Positions 34,256 through 46,002 of a stretch of DNA of 64,000 nucleotides are shown piece after piece (the stretch's first letter is position 1; the number at the start of each line of letters is the position of its first letter). The notes under the pieces were generated by a model, which had not been told where the DNA came from, did not search any database, and saw only the letters and a program-made list of their open reading frames with translations. Origin of the DNA: Limnephilus marmoratus (Eukaryota; Arthropoda; Insecta; Trichoptera; Limnephilidae); the NCBI GenBank assembly GCA_917880885.1, contig OU862913.1, positions 496,001 to 560,000 of the forward strand, in the 5' to 3' direction. The position numbers were made by a program, and so were the translations under genes.

Positions 34256-34399
34256 TATATATACTTATGGCACATCGTTCATTTCAGTATCGCCCTGGTG
34301 AAAAGACAGCTACTTGGAATTGAAATGTTTTTTCACAGCAACGATTCTCTCCATAGGAACATCCCGTGAAAAGAACCCAGTTTCTCAGCTTGCTGTGGG

Positions 34400-35465
34400 T
34401 TTTAGGTACTAACTAACCATCACACCGTTTCCGCAGGGGTAGGCAGAGAGGACGGACCACCAAGCAACTCGGTCTTGGCACATACTCTTTGCCTCATTCA
34501 CATTCATACATACTCCCCTATTATTCTGACTCTTGACATGGTCCAACTCAAGTATCTGATTCACTTGATTGTGCCGTGTGTTCCTCGGGCGTCCCCGGCT
34601 TCTTCTACCATTCACATCATGTATCCTTTTTTCATTCGCTCTACATGCCCAAACCATCTGAGGGTCCCTTTCTTAATCTTACTCATTGCGTTCTTTGCGG
34701 ATCTCCACATATCTCACACGATCATACACGGTTTTACCACACATAAGCCTCAGGGATCTCATTTCAATAGCATTCAGTCTACTTTAATCCTTCGTCTGCC
34801 AGTTCCATGCCTCACTGCCTCACATCAGGGTAGGTACCAGGACTCCATTGTGGACTGCTAGCTTCGCTTCTTTGGACAGTATTTTATTAGCACCAACGGC
34901 ATTCAGTCCTCCATGAATGGAGTTACCTGCATTTACCCTTCTTTCAATATCACTACTTTAGTAGGTTTTAGTTACTTGATCATCATATTGTACATACCTT
35001 CAGATCTCATTTCAACAGCATTCAGTCTACTTTAATCCTCACTGCCATACATCGGGGTAGGTACCAGCACTCCATTGTGGACTGCTAGCTTGGCTTCTTT
35101 GGACAGTGTTTTATTAGCACCAACGGCATTCAGTCCTCCATTAATGGAGTTACCTGCATTTACCCTTCTTTCAATATCACTACTTTAGTAGGTTTTAGTT
35201 ACTTGATCATCATATTGTACATACCTTCAGATCTCATTTCAACAGCATTCAGTCTACTTTAATCCTCACTGCCATACATCGGGGTAGGTACCAGCACTCC
35301 ATTGTGGACTGCTAGCTTGGCTTCTTTGGACAGTGTTTTATTAGCACCAACGGCATTCAGTCCTCCATTAATGGAGTTACCTGCATTTACCCTTCTTTCA
35401 ATATCACTACTTTAGTAGGTTTTAGTTACTTGATTATCATATTGCACATACCTTCATGATCTTAA
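34400..35465 (-). pseudogene. RTE-like LINE relic with a tandemly triplicated RT segment
   Basis: The minus strand encodes, near 34650-34410, MVWACRANEKRIHDVNGRRS, GRPRNTRHNQVNQI and CQDRVAWWSVLSAYPCGNG, an ORF2 C-terminus. Upstream of it the block with LSKEAKLAVHNG and LNAIEMRS is present three times. Unit starts (gatctcatttcaa-agcattc) are at 34755, 35003 and 35230; the last two are nearly identical at 227 bp spacing. Confidence 0.75.
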
Positions 35466-36844
35466 TAGGTGTGAAAAATAAAACATGTAAATTCAAATCA
35501 ATTTTTTTATATTTTAAATCATAAAAATAGACAATATAACATTTCCTAAAGCATAAATTGTGTTTTAAATTTCAATAATAATTTTAGTTTATTAGGAACA
35601 TTTAAAAGCGCCCTTCAGGTGATTTTTCACAAAAACGGCGCTATACAAATTATCCAATTATTATTATTATTAACAAAAGTTATATGAGTAGATGTAACAA
35701 GAGAAAGAGTAAAAGCTTATAACAAATAATACACACTAGTATTTATTTAATTATCGAACAAAGCAAACATTTTGTGGCTTGACATCATAGAAACAAAAAA
35801 ATTCTTTGTTTAAAACCACTTTATTTGATTTATATTCTACGACCGGTTTCGGTACATCTCAACCTTCATCAAGACAATAATTTATTCATATCACTATTTT
35901 GCTTTTTAAGCTCAAACTCATCAATGACTTGTGTAAATATGTTAGAAGAGCATGTTGCTCTCTGTGAGGTACGAAGAGTAAAAAACGACATTTGTGGAAT
36001 AACGTTGTATGAAATTTTCATATACAACATTTTTCCACTAATTCAGCATTAATTCTAGAAATAAACTCTAATTTAATTGCCTTTTTCGAGACTTCATTTT
36101 AAAGTCTTAAGAATTGTGTGTTTATTGTATTTTAAATAAGTGTTATGAAACGTAAGTGGTATAATTTTTTTCCATTTTTCTCGGAACAAGATTATTGTTG
36201 GATACAACATTTTTCCGGGCAAGGACTCAATTATAATTTGTGGCTCCATCTCCAATACGACAACATATATAAAAAAAAATTATATAAAACAATAAATAAG
36301 AAATAAAAAATTATTTTAAGGAGCTTATTCTGGTGGTAATTGGAGACATAAACATTAAGACAAGATATCAGAATTTAGTAAAAATAAAATAGGTAATAAA
36401 GTTCAAAACAGAATTACTTGTAAAACAACAACACTAAAATTTCAATCGTGACATTCCGTTTATAAGAAAAATTCAGAAAAAAATGTTTTTTTTTTTCAAT
36501 GTATATTAATTATACCTGTAGTCGTGGTTGAGAAGTAAATTAAAAAAAAATCACAACATGTTCTCGTCGTCTTAGTAGACAATTATATAACATTACAGAG
36601 CAAAATTTCGACCACCATAACACGGGCATCAAGCCTAGAATGGTGCTCGAAAAATCCACCAATTATGTAACCATTATATTTATGCAATGAATAAAGAAAG
36701 AAAAATTGATTGAAATAAGAAAGTATAAAAATAAAAAGTAAATGAAGCAAATTAAAGAATAATTTTTTTTTTTAATAAGTGTAACAATTTAACAAATGCA
36801 GAATTCTACTACACTGTTTGCTCGGAGAATAAACTTTATTTAAT
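35466..36844. other. AT-rich sequence with LINE tails
   Basis: At about 35605-35672 lies a short repeat (acaaaaacggcgctatacaa, attatccaattattattatt) that recurs at 39163 and 40778, likely a LINE/SINE tail with (ATT)n. At about 36600-36710 lies another tail (accaccataacacgggcatc ... aatgaataaagaaag) whose reverse relative is at 27290. No gene is seen in the rest. Confidence 0.45.
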
Positions 36845-38380
36845 ACAATACCAGCATATTCAGTCTTCAAGTAAGAGAGATCTGACAATATTCAGTTTCA
36901 AGATAACTTACAATTAGGTATGACAATGTCCAGTTTCTAGATTACACAACAATCTGACAATATCCAATTTTAATATTACAGAACAATCAGAAATCATCAA
37001 ATTTCAAAATTACGGAACAGCCTGACAATATTCATAAAGATCTGACAATATCCAATTTCAACATTACAGAACAATCTGACGGTATCTAATTTCAAGATTA
37101 CGTAACAATTTGACAATATTCAGTATCAAAATAACAATAGAGATCTGACAATATTCAGTTTCAAGAAAATAATAGAGAACTGACAATATTCAGTTTCAAG
37201 ATAACAGAGAGACCTAATCACAATCAGTTTCAAGATTGCAAAATAATCAAACTAAATATTAAGTTTCACAATTAAACGACAAGACAATATTCAAAATGAC
37301 GAGACAGTAATAAGTTAGTTACTTATAAGATAACGGAAAGGTTTGATCACGTCATTCAGTTTCAAGATTTCAAAATGACGAGACAATATTTAGTTTCAAG
37401 ATTGCAAAATAGCAAAACAACATTCAGTTTCAAGATTTCAAAATGACGAGTTAGTAACTTACAAGATAACATAAAGATTTGACCACATCATTTAGTTTCA
37501 AGATTGCAAAATAGCAAAACAATATTCAGTTTCAAGATTTCAAAATGTCGAGTTGTAACTTACAAGATAACATAAAGGTTTGACCACATCATTTAGTTTC
37601 AAGATTGCAAAATAGCAAAACAATATTCAGTTTCAAGATTGCAAAATAGCAAAACAATATTCAGTTTCAAGATTGCAAAATAGCAAAACAATATTCAATT
37701 TCAAGATTTCAAAATGTCGAGTTAGTAACTTACAAGATAACATAAAGATTTGACCACATCATTTAGTTTCAAGATTGCAAAATAGCAAAACAATATTCAG
37801 TTTCAAGATTTCAAAATGTCGAGTTAGTAACTTACAAGATAACATAAAGGTTTGACCACATTATTCAGTTTCAAGATTTCAAAATGTCGAGTTAGTAACT
37901 TACAAGATAAGGGAACGTACCCATACTACGTGACACGTTTAGGGGGGGGGGGTCTTCAAAATGTCACGCTCCATACAAATGAGCGGCGGGTTGCTTAGGA
38001 TTTTGGTCACCGGGGGGGGGAGGTTAAAAATTGCAAAAAGTTGGTCACGTAGTATGGGTACGTTCCCTAACATAAAGATTTGACCACACCATTTAGTTTC
38101 AAGATTGCAAAATAGCAAAACAATATTCAGTTTCAAGATTTCAAAATGTAGAGTTAGTAACTTACAAGATAACATAAAGGTTTGACCACATCATTTAGTT
38201 TCAAGATTACAAAATAGCAAACAAAACAAAACAAAAGTTTCAAGATTTCAAAATGATGAGTTAGTAACTTACAAGATAACATAAAGGTTTGACCACATCT
38301 TTCAGTTTCAAGATTGCAAAATAGCAAAACAGTATTTAGTTTCAAGATTTCAAAATGACCAGAAACCAGAAACACCATGT
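36845..38380. repeat. Satellite of 34-bp monomers with higher-order units
   Basis: The monomer is close to tttcaagattgcaaaatagc + aaaacaatattcag (34 bp). The marker cttacaagataacataaag recurs at about 37458, 37559, 37729, 37831 and 37899: spacings of about 101, 170, 102 and 68, near 3, 5, 3 and 2 monomers. The left part (36845-37320) is more diverged. ORFs here are artefacts of the repeat. It is broken by a MITE at 37911. Confidence 0.88.
37911..38067. mobile_element. Short palindromic MITE inside the satellite
   Basis: It runs from gggaacgtacccatactacg to its complement at 38048-38067. The satellite word acaagataacataaag is split with TAA duplicated (37908-37910, 38068-38070). It is 157 bp and G-rich inside. 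It is the same family as 22914-23040. The repeat array shows the empty target. Confidence 0.9.
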
Positions 38381-38407
38381 AAAAGTGGAAAATGATAGCA
38401 GGCTGTA

Positions 38408-39150
38408 ATTGATATTCAATTCGACATAGATATCCCAACTACAGAATTAAAGAAAGTCAGTTTGGTGAGTGGTCGTGAAGAATTGATAGAATTGATTTTA
38501 TTACAAATCCGATGCTAGCAAAAGGAGCTTCAGTTTGTGGGTCTCATTTTGCAAAACGTAATAAACACACGGTAAACGGCGCAATAGAAAAATAAGTCTT
38601 GCCAACACTACATCTTCCCGGCATTCGAAAATTCACAGATTCACTAAGCCAACTCAAAAAGGGAAAAGGACTAAGTCAAATGAAAGTTATGGCGACGAAA
38701 ATGCAGGTGATAATCTCTCATTCGTTATTACAATGTTGTTTTAAATGTTTCATTTTTTTGTTGTTTGCCTAAAACTGAATTTATTTCTCATTGTAGATCC
38801 CAACTCGCCCCCAACTCCCAACAGCATTAAGTATTATGATGCCTTAAGGGACCACGATTACGTCAAACATCAAAAAGGTATTTAATCTTAAATTGCATCA
38901 TTATTCATTTTTATATTTATTCAGATTTAATCGGCATACTCCATGTTGTTTGCTGGGGACAGCTGTGGAAATTATTGCAAATCGTATAATCGCAAATGGT
39001 ATAACCCTACGGCTTGTTCACAAACTTTGGTTAATTATATTGATTTCAGTGCATAATGACTTCCCAAAGGCCATCGGTGTGGTTGTTCCTGCCAAGGGGG
39101 GGGTTATATTTCTTGATATCAGACCAGCATTTCGCACAAACAATAGTATA
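38408..39150 (+). pseudogene. THAP-domain gene relic, copy A
   Basis: The sequence reads from gatattcaattcgacataga through aaagaaagtcagtttggtga to the block encoding DFITNPMLAKGASVCGSHFA. HRYP-type and VCGSHF motifs are the N-terminal and CxxxHxF-type parts of a THAP zinc finger, a DNA-binding domain of P-type transposases and host proteins. A stop (tgg tcg tga) at about 38474 disables it. A second exon-like piece is near 38795-38880. It is the unsplit counterpart of 45180-48780. Confidence 0.65.
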
Positions 39151-39217
39151 GGCCCCTTGAGGTGATTTTCCACGAAAACGGCGCTATATAAATTAGCCAA
39201 TTATTATTATTATTATA
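39151..39217 (+). repeat. LINE/SINE tail with (ATT)n
   Basis: The sequence ttttccacgaaaacggcgct, atataaattagccaattatt and (att)n; the same tail is at about 35605-35672 and, degraded, at 40775-40812. Confidence 0.55.
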
Positions 39218-40047
39218 GGTAAGTCTACGAACAGAAACAAAGGGGGTTTCGGTTTTCTGATTAGTCGGCGCATGGGCGGCCGACTGGCGCAGGCGTGCCG
39301 ACAAGAATGTTTGTTTGTCAATGTATCAGGCCGAACATAGTGAAGGCAGGTTCAGATTTGTGTCCGTGCGAGGCGGCGGACAGTGGACGAAGTGGAACAA
39401 ATTAAGTGGTTTTAGCAAACTTTATTGTTTTAAATATTTATATATTTTTTTAGTGTAGCAGGATAGTTTCTGCACTTTATGTGTTTATTTAAATATGTCA
39501 ATTGCGCTTGACGGAAGTTTGGCAAAGCCGCAAAGTGTGTCGCAAATTTGATGTTCGGCATCGCGTTTTTCCGTTCTCTCCTACGCGTGAGCAGAGACGG
39601 TTGTGTATATGACATTTAGATATATATACAAAAGTTTTTTATGTCCGACATTCTTCAGGGTATTCTCTATTTAATTCACTAAATTATATATCAACATCAC
39701 ATGTGTGTGAGATTTGAACTAACATCTAATGTTCCACTATGTTAAAATGCTTATTTCAATTAGCATTTAGAAACAAGGCATCGTTTGTTCCCATTTATGA
39801 ATATATACATATTATAAACTGAAGTTTCACCTTTTATTTCATATATGAATTGTGATAATCTTTTGTCCTTCCTTGAACAATTTTGTTATTTTCAAGAAGG
39901 CCTATATGCATTCCCCGGAGAGAATTATTCTAGGTATTAAATAGACAGGGTGTATTAAATGCCACTTCTGTGAAATGAAAGAAGTTTTTAATTAATTACT
40001 GTTATGTGCAACACATATAGCGTCGAAAAACGTTTGACATTCACAAT
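39218..40047. other. Unassigned sequence
   Basis: GC-richer at 39250-39400 (gtcggcgcatgggcggccga), AT-rich after. No ORF over 61 codons and no motif. Confidence 0.3.
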
Positions 40048-40312
40048 GTTCCCCTAGATTGAGAAGCCTCTGCCAGCTTTCACGGTGGTCGCTAGTGGAC
40101 AAGCCTATATAAGGCCCAGCCGGCTTGACTCTGTCTCTTTTACCTTCCGCCTTCCGAGTTTTTAACAGTTACACCATGTAATCGGCCATTCCTATAGGCC
40201 GGAGGCCCTGGCCTGCCCGGCAAGTTGCGTTGTTATACTTGCACGCCGGTTGCTGATTGTTATTTATAATTAACCGAGTTCTCATACCCGCATTTATTAT
40301 TGTTGAGAACAT
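40048..40312 (+). mobile_element. Possible LTR or promoter fragment
   Basis: It starts TGTTCCCCTAG and ends GTTGAGAACA (weak inverted TGTTC/GAACA), with a TATA box (cctatataaggc) at 40102-40113 about 30 bp before a pyrimidine-rich initiator-like stretch. No target duplication or primer-binding site is secure. It could equally be a promoter of another element. Confidence 0.35.
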
Positions 40313-41178
40313 GTGCAGTGAATTCGAAGGCACGTGTCCATTCCTACAACCAGGCGCGGCCGGTGCCTCAAATTGTAGGTGGTTCACCAAGCCATTCATC
40401 AAAAACGAAAGGTTGATATTATATTTTCAAAAAAATCTAGACATCTTGCATAATTTTACATTATTTACTATCTAAAAATATCATGTAACTCTAATAGTAA
40501 AAATATCGTGCGATGTAAAAACATGCTGATGTCTACAAAGACATTACATACTTGATGTCTAGAGTTTAATAAAGTATCCTATGCTTGCAAAGTCGTGTTT
40601 TCTCCATAGAGATATACAATTTCTCCAATCATAAAAATTCTGAATAAAAATGCGTATATGGGAATTGACCTGCCAGGTAAGTAGGTATGTTTTATGTATC
40701 TGTTTGTAAATTTATATAATAAAAATACGTATAGCCTAGGAACTCATAATAAATTGTACAACGCAACATAACTAAAACGGCGCTCTAGTAATTATCCAAT
40801 TATTATAGAATTATTCTGGTATCAATATTTTTAGAAGCATTTTACACTCCATTACTATTGATATTACATCTATTAGAAGATTAGTGGAAAGGGCGGGTGG
40901 TGGGTGTGATATCCATTTAAAAATAATCAACCTTCCAAAGATAACCATAATAACGCAATAATCCAATAATAATTAAGACACAAGAAACGTTTCACTCTGC
41001 GGCGGGGATCGCCAATATCGTCATTTAACTGTCGTTACTGACCTGTGAAGTTCGCAATGGGTGACAAAAAAATAATTATGTCAAAAAGGTACACCCCAAG
41101 GGCTCGAACAAGATAATGTCACACGAGACGCATAGCTGACCCTTTGACTAATGGTTACATTTTAGAAGAGAAGTATTA
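40313..41178. other. Unassigned sequence
   Basis: No coding motif. At about 40775-40812 a decayed copy of the (ATT)n tail repeat (aaaacggcgctctagtaatt) is present. Confidence 0.3.
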
Positions 41179-41385
41179 TTACTTAATATTATCTTGTTCA
41201 AACCTTACTATCACTGGAAGCAAATCTTCGGAATATTTCGGAAGAATGCCGAAGCTCTTCGGGTCGGCCGGGCGCCGCGCGATCAGCCGATTTTTAGTGT
41301 GACATGTATCTGACGTTTTGGGATTTTTTACTACGAGCATCATTCGAATTATGGGGCGCCTAGCTCTGGCGCACGGTTTAGGCAT
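41179..41385 (-). CDS. Small ORF, function unknown
   Basis: A 68-residue frame, basic and Pro/Arg-rich (MPKPCARARRPIIRMMLVVK, then LIARRPADPKSFGILPKYSE). GC content is higher than in its surroundings, which is why it is listed. No family is recognised. It could be an exon of a host gene, a transposon fragment or chance. A plus-strand ORF of similar composition starts 194 bp away. Confidence 0.25.
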   Translation of the reverse strand: MPKPCARARRPIIRMMLVVKNPKTSDTCHTKNRLIARRPADPKSFGILPKYSEDLLPVIVRFEQDNIK

Positions 41386-41578
41386 TGTACCTACCTCGAT
41401 TCCTCGGTCCTAGCGGGTAGCGGGTAGACGCCGTAACTGGCGTGGGCGGGTGAGAACAATGCGTTTATTTGGCCGTAATACATTGTTAATTGTTAGATTG
41501 AAAAATAATTATAATTAAATTTAAAGATTGTGCTCAATTTTATCAATTTTATAAATAAACACATTACGTAGAAATACG

Positions 41579-41776
41579 ATGAGTTATAAAATGATGTTCA
41601 ATTTTTTTGGCGGTTCAGCGCACCATTGCACGTTAGCGCCAGCCGCGCCTGCCTACAACACTGATCCAGAGTTGGTGCAGATCCCAAGTCGCCTGTTGCC
41701 TAGCTTCCGTCTGATGACGTCGAAAGCTAGCCCTCCATCGCAGATGCAGTCAACCAAGAACAAGGTACCTTCATAA
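41579..41776 (+). CDS. Small ORF or exon, function unknown
   Basis: A 65-residue frame: AHHCTLAPAAPAYNTDPELV then QIPSRLLPSFRLMTSKASPP. AACAAG|gtacct at about 41765 resembles a weak splice donor, so it could be a first exon. No family is recognised. The sequence around it is AT-rich while this segment is about half GC. Confidence 0.3.
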   Translation: MSYKMMFNFFGGSAHHCTLAPAAPAYNTDPELVQIPSRLLPSFRLMTSKASPPSQMQSTKNKVPS

Positions 41777-42729
41777 CTCATTAGTAATTGAGCCTAACTT
41801 CCAGATTAGAGTCGTTCAAGCCATCTCAGTAACTTAAACAGGCCTTAAAATGTATTTCTCGATTGTGTTCTAAGCTTGTAATGTAAATAAACCCTTGTGT
41901 ACTATTTCTAGAGTTTAATTGTGTTCACAACCTACCTACCCGAGTTCTTATTAACATAGCCCTGACCCCTGAGATAAAAGTCCATGCTCGACGATGTTGA
42001 TAGTAGTAAGGCGTTCTAGCCGCTGTTTGTACCATTACTATCACGGTAATCCCGTGCCTTCAATCTTGATAACTTAGCATTACCTAACACAAAAATACCA
42101 CATGGTGGCATGTTCGAAAATTTTAAGCCCTACATTTTACAAAACTGAACAGTATTTTTCACTATAATCGATGAAGAAATGGAGAAAAAGCCGCAGTTAT
42201 TATTGTGAGGTTTGAAAAACGTAATTTAGAGTGGTTGCAAGAAAGTGGTTCTAGATCAAGGAAGAAAAAAAGTGCATGGTCTGTTAGAGTCTCGCACTCT
42301 TGATGAACTCCAGTTAGCAGCAGAAATGAGTTTGCACACATGTACAAATGGGGCTGCGACGGTTATGGTAGTCAGTCACTACAAGCAGAGGTATAGTGAT
42401 GGAGAATATCATGATGACTCTAATCTCCCTGCAACGTCGTAGGTGCCACTTCAGCTCAACAGCGAAGGAAACTCAAGAAGTAAAATAAGTATTATATGGC
42501 AAAACCCACGGTCTTCATCTAGAAGGTACTGCACCAATCAGATCACAATTTAAAAAAGAAACTCCCGAGATAATAAGAAATGAATTTGCATTTTGCGACC
42601 ACTTCCTAAAAAAAAGGTTCTGTTTACCTGCTGAAGTTTTAAGTCTACTAAAAATTCGTCCAATGGTTCTGGAAATTTGTGTGATGATTTAGACTCCAAC
42701 GACAACGGAGACACCTTTAGCACTTAGAT
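41777..42729. other. Unassigned; possible decayed ORF at 42150-42720
   Basis: Between 42170 and 42700 several frames give protein-like pieces (RNLEWLQESGSRSRKKKSAW, ELQLAAEMSLHTCTNGAATV), suggesting a decayed coding element, but no known family could be named. Confidence 0.3.
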
Positions 42730-43457
42730 CAAGGGTGGCCAAACCGCGGCCCGCATGCGGCCTGCTAGGTGTCTACTTGTGGCCCGCAGAGCATATGCAC
42801 ACTTTTTTTTCTTTTAGTGTACATAAAACCACCACAAGAACATTCCAACGTGCGTAGTTCGTACCATATCCCATAAATGAAAGTATCTCAGTACATTGAT
42901 TCGACTATCGTGACAAGTTCTTCTATGGTATATACGTGTTAACAAACAATCACAGTTAAAGGAGAAATTCAATCAGGTTGGTTTGGAAGAGTTTTACAAA
43001 ACATATTTGGACAAGGATAAATATCCTGCATTTTACAAACATGCTCTTTATCGATGATTTCGCTATTTGAAGACTTAACGTGTGAACAGATTTTTAGTCG
43101 AATGAAGCATATTAAATCTCAAATGAGAACACGATCACTGATGAGCATTTGGAAAACTGTTTGCGTGCTGTAGCAACAACATCAATGGTTATCAACATTG
43201 ATGCACTTAGTTCTGACAAACAAAATCGCATGTATCACTAAAATTTATTATATTTTGTTTATTTTTTAGTATTTTTTTTTGTATTGCCCAACTCTAATCT
43301 AATAAATATGATTGATTCTCATTTTGGTTATATTATCTTTAAAACACGGTATATTTCGTGTTATCTTTGAATAATCAAAGAAATTTTGTTGTGCGGCCCG
43401 GTAGGAAATCTAATTTCTAAAATCTGGCCCGGCTGCTGAAAAGGTTGGCCACTCATG
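42730..43457 (+). mobile_element. hAT element with transposase remnant
   Basis: The ends are caagggtggccaaaccgcgg and (reversed) catgagtggccaaccttttc; the target ACTTAGAT is duplicated at 42722-42729 and 43458-43465. From about 43040 to 43240 broken frames read SLFEDLTCEQIFSRMKHIKS and ENCLRAVATTSMVINIDALS, the C-terminal dimerisation part of a ZBED/FAM200-like hAT transposase, with a frameshift near 43130. Confidence 0.87.
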
Positions 43458-43465
43458 ACTTAGAT

Positions 43466-44281
43466 TTTCTACCATTTTTCGATTAAAATATGTGTGTACC
43501 TAATTATTGCCAGTCTTTTTGTGTTCATAGATGTGAAATATAATATGTAAAATTTAAAATGAATATGTTTTATTTGCCTAGGTATTTGTATATCTCCCAA
43601 ATGTATTATGTTGTTGTAAAAAAAAAAAAAATTGAAAATAGTTATTACTCATTAATGAGATCAAAAAAAAAATTGTGTTTTTTCTTCATTCCGTCCACTG
43701 TGACGCACCGATAAACTTTACCGGAATGAATTTTAAATTCCTGCTCGTCGGTGACGCCGGTCAGTGAAACAATGTCCTCTACAACACAGGTGAACTCCTA
43801 GTGTAGAGGACAATATATTACACCTTCGTAATGTAAATGTACTAAGAATAAATAAACAAATGTTGCAAAGTGCTTGTTTTTTGGCATGTTTTCATGGATT
43901 TTGGATCCTTTCATGATTTGGTGTCCTCTATGGTCACTTCCGTAGTTATTTCAAAAAACCATGTCGAACATGTCATTAATTAACAAAAGTGTGTACTTTT
44001 GAGTGGTGTACGATTTTTAGCATGAGTCACACGGGGAAATCCTGAAATCAGGAATGTAATTCAAACGTCGTGGCAATACTGGTGAAGCTTGCTTTGAAGG
44101 GAATATGATATCGAAATCAGTGACCTATTAATTGCCGCTGTATTCAACAAATTGCCAATCTGGGAAATGTTGTTGACAAGTGCTGAAAATAAATTTGTGC
44201 GGAAATGAAAGACAGTAAGTGCACACTGATAACATTTTGAAATAAACTCAAATGTCACAAGTGAATTCCTCTCAGACATGT
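43466..44281. other. Unassigned sequence with small hairpins
   Basis: It contains tgtcctctac...gtagaggaca (43773-43811), a short stem. A minus-strand frame at 44061-44285 (YQCALTVFHFRTNLFSALVN) has no known relative. Confidence 0.3.
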
Positions 44282-44285
44282 ACAT

Positions 44286-44944
44286 AAAGCCCGCCTTCCA
44301 CTGCGAGCGGAGCGGACCCCGTACGAACTCCGCTCGACTAGCGAACGTTAACTGCATACACGTGCTTCTTCGTGAAACGAGTTAAATAGGTTCGCACACC
44401 ATCGCCGACTACTTTCTAGCAGACTCCGCTCAAGAACTGTAGCCAATTCAGTTGCCTCGCTGCATTTTTGTCGAGATGGAGGTGTTTATTGAAGCCTTTC
44501 GCCAATTTTCGTGTTTATATGATATGACTAGCAAAGAATGTTGCAAAGTCGACAAAAAGGATGCGGCTTGGAAAACCATCATTGAGATGAAATTGCCTGA
44601 AATAAGAAAGTAAAAAAATAAATTCATTGCATTTTTTTAAGCAAACGTTTCTTCATTGCACAAAAAAAAATCATCCTAACTAGAATCAGTACTTCAAATC
44701 ACAGAAATCACTCTGTTCACTTCGAGACGGAGCGTCAATGACTAGTTTTCAATGGAAGGGCAAAACTATTTCTAATTTTTTGTTGACATCGCTCCGCTCG
44801 CCTCGCTCATTTCTCGCACGGGCAGTGGAAGGCAAACACCTATCTTCTTAGCGACTCTTTTTTGGTGAAAGGACGAAGCTATTTCTCTCATCTCCAACCC
44901 CGCTCAGCTCGACTCTTTTCCACTCGCAGTGGAAGGCGGGCTTT
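44286..44944. mobile_element. Inverted-repeat element with an MADF-domain scrap
   Basis: The left end aaagcccgccttccactgcg and the right end cgcagtggaaggcgggcttt are exact complements; ACAT flanks both sides (44282-44285, 44945-44948). At 44476-44610 an open frame gives EVFIEAFRQFSCLYDMTSKE then KDAAWKTIIEMKLPEI, an MADF (Myb/SANT-like) start as in Harbinger accessory proteins, then stops. The 659-bp copy is nonautonomous. Confidence 0.85.
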
Positions 44945-45213
44945 ACATTTTATCATGTTCTCCAGAGGTATTTTTCATAATTAAAGATAAGAAATCATGG
45001 CTTTACCGTCTGCATTGTATGAAGCTGATAAATACTAGGGGAAAGTGGTTACCCTTCGTACGCGGGGCACATTCGTACAGTTAGTATAACAGAAAAACTA
45101 AACAGCACACAATAGACATACCGGCCGCCATGTTGCTAGCAGAGTGTCAAAGCACTTCGATGAAATCTTAAAAAGATTTAGACAGATATTCAATTCGACA
45201 TAGATACCCCAAC

Positions 45214-46002
45214 TAGGGTTGCCATCTGTCCGGCTTTAGCCGGACATGTTTGGCTTTTTTAGGTCGTGTCCGGCCAAATATTTATATGTCCGGCTTTCGT
45301 TAGGCTTTTTTGGTTCGCGCGGGTTTTGTCTTCCGAACTTCAGAAATTACCGGAATATTACTTTCAAAGAGTTTTCTCTTTAATAAACACCCAGTGGACC
45401 AAGGAACGCAATAAATTGCAAACAATTGCTAAGATGGTGTACACATTGTATAATTTAAAAATGACATGTCAAGGATTTTGTTAAATGATTTCCAAAGAAA
45501 ACGACGTTTTGGATAAAGTAGGTAAAAACGCCAAATGTACAAAATGGTAGATTTTTGTAATTTTTGAATAATTTGGAGAAGTCGAGATTTCATTTTAATT
45601 TATTTTTTTCGTTTTTTGTCCACAAAGATAAATATGTTTCACTTTATATCTATACATATAACGAAAAAATTTAGTCAACTGTTTAACCAGAAAAAAGGTA
45701 TGTTTTGTTTTATAAGTTTATTATGTCTACAGACAGAAGACTCAATATTTTTTTATTTTTTTATTGACATTATATTCTATACAAAAGTCAACTGATGACA
45801 AGGATAAGACTGATTAATGATTGTTGTTATTAAATTGGTTAATGCGTGATTAATAAACAACTGTAACTTGTAACAGATTTTTTATTATTATGTATAAAAG
45901 TTATGTCAGAAATTATGTACGTACGTCCGGCTTTTAGCGCAAAATGTCCGGCCTTTCAGAGCGCAGAGTCAGGCTTTTTTATTTTAGAAGATGGCAACCC
46001 TA
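45214..46002. mobile_element. hAT-type nonautonomous element, second copy
   Basis: TAGGGTTGCCATCTGTCCGG to AGATGGCAACCCTA with the target ACCCCAAC duplicated at 45206-45213 and 46003-46010. It is 789 bp, highly similar to 31699-32665 but without its tRNA-like segment. Confidence 0.92.

Noticed and set aside
36845..38380. CRISPR array
   Set aside because: The genome is animal; monomers are contiguous with no unique spacers of constant length.
37939..38438. Minus-strand ORFs with repeated FEILKLN peptides
   Set aside because: The peptide repeat is the translation of the 34-bp satellite.
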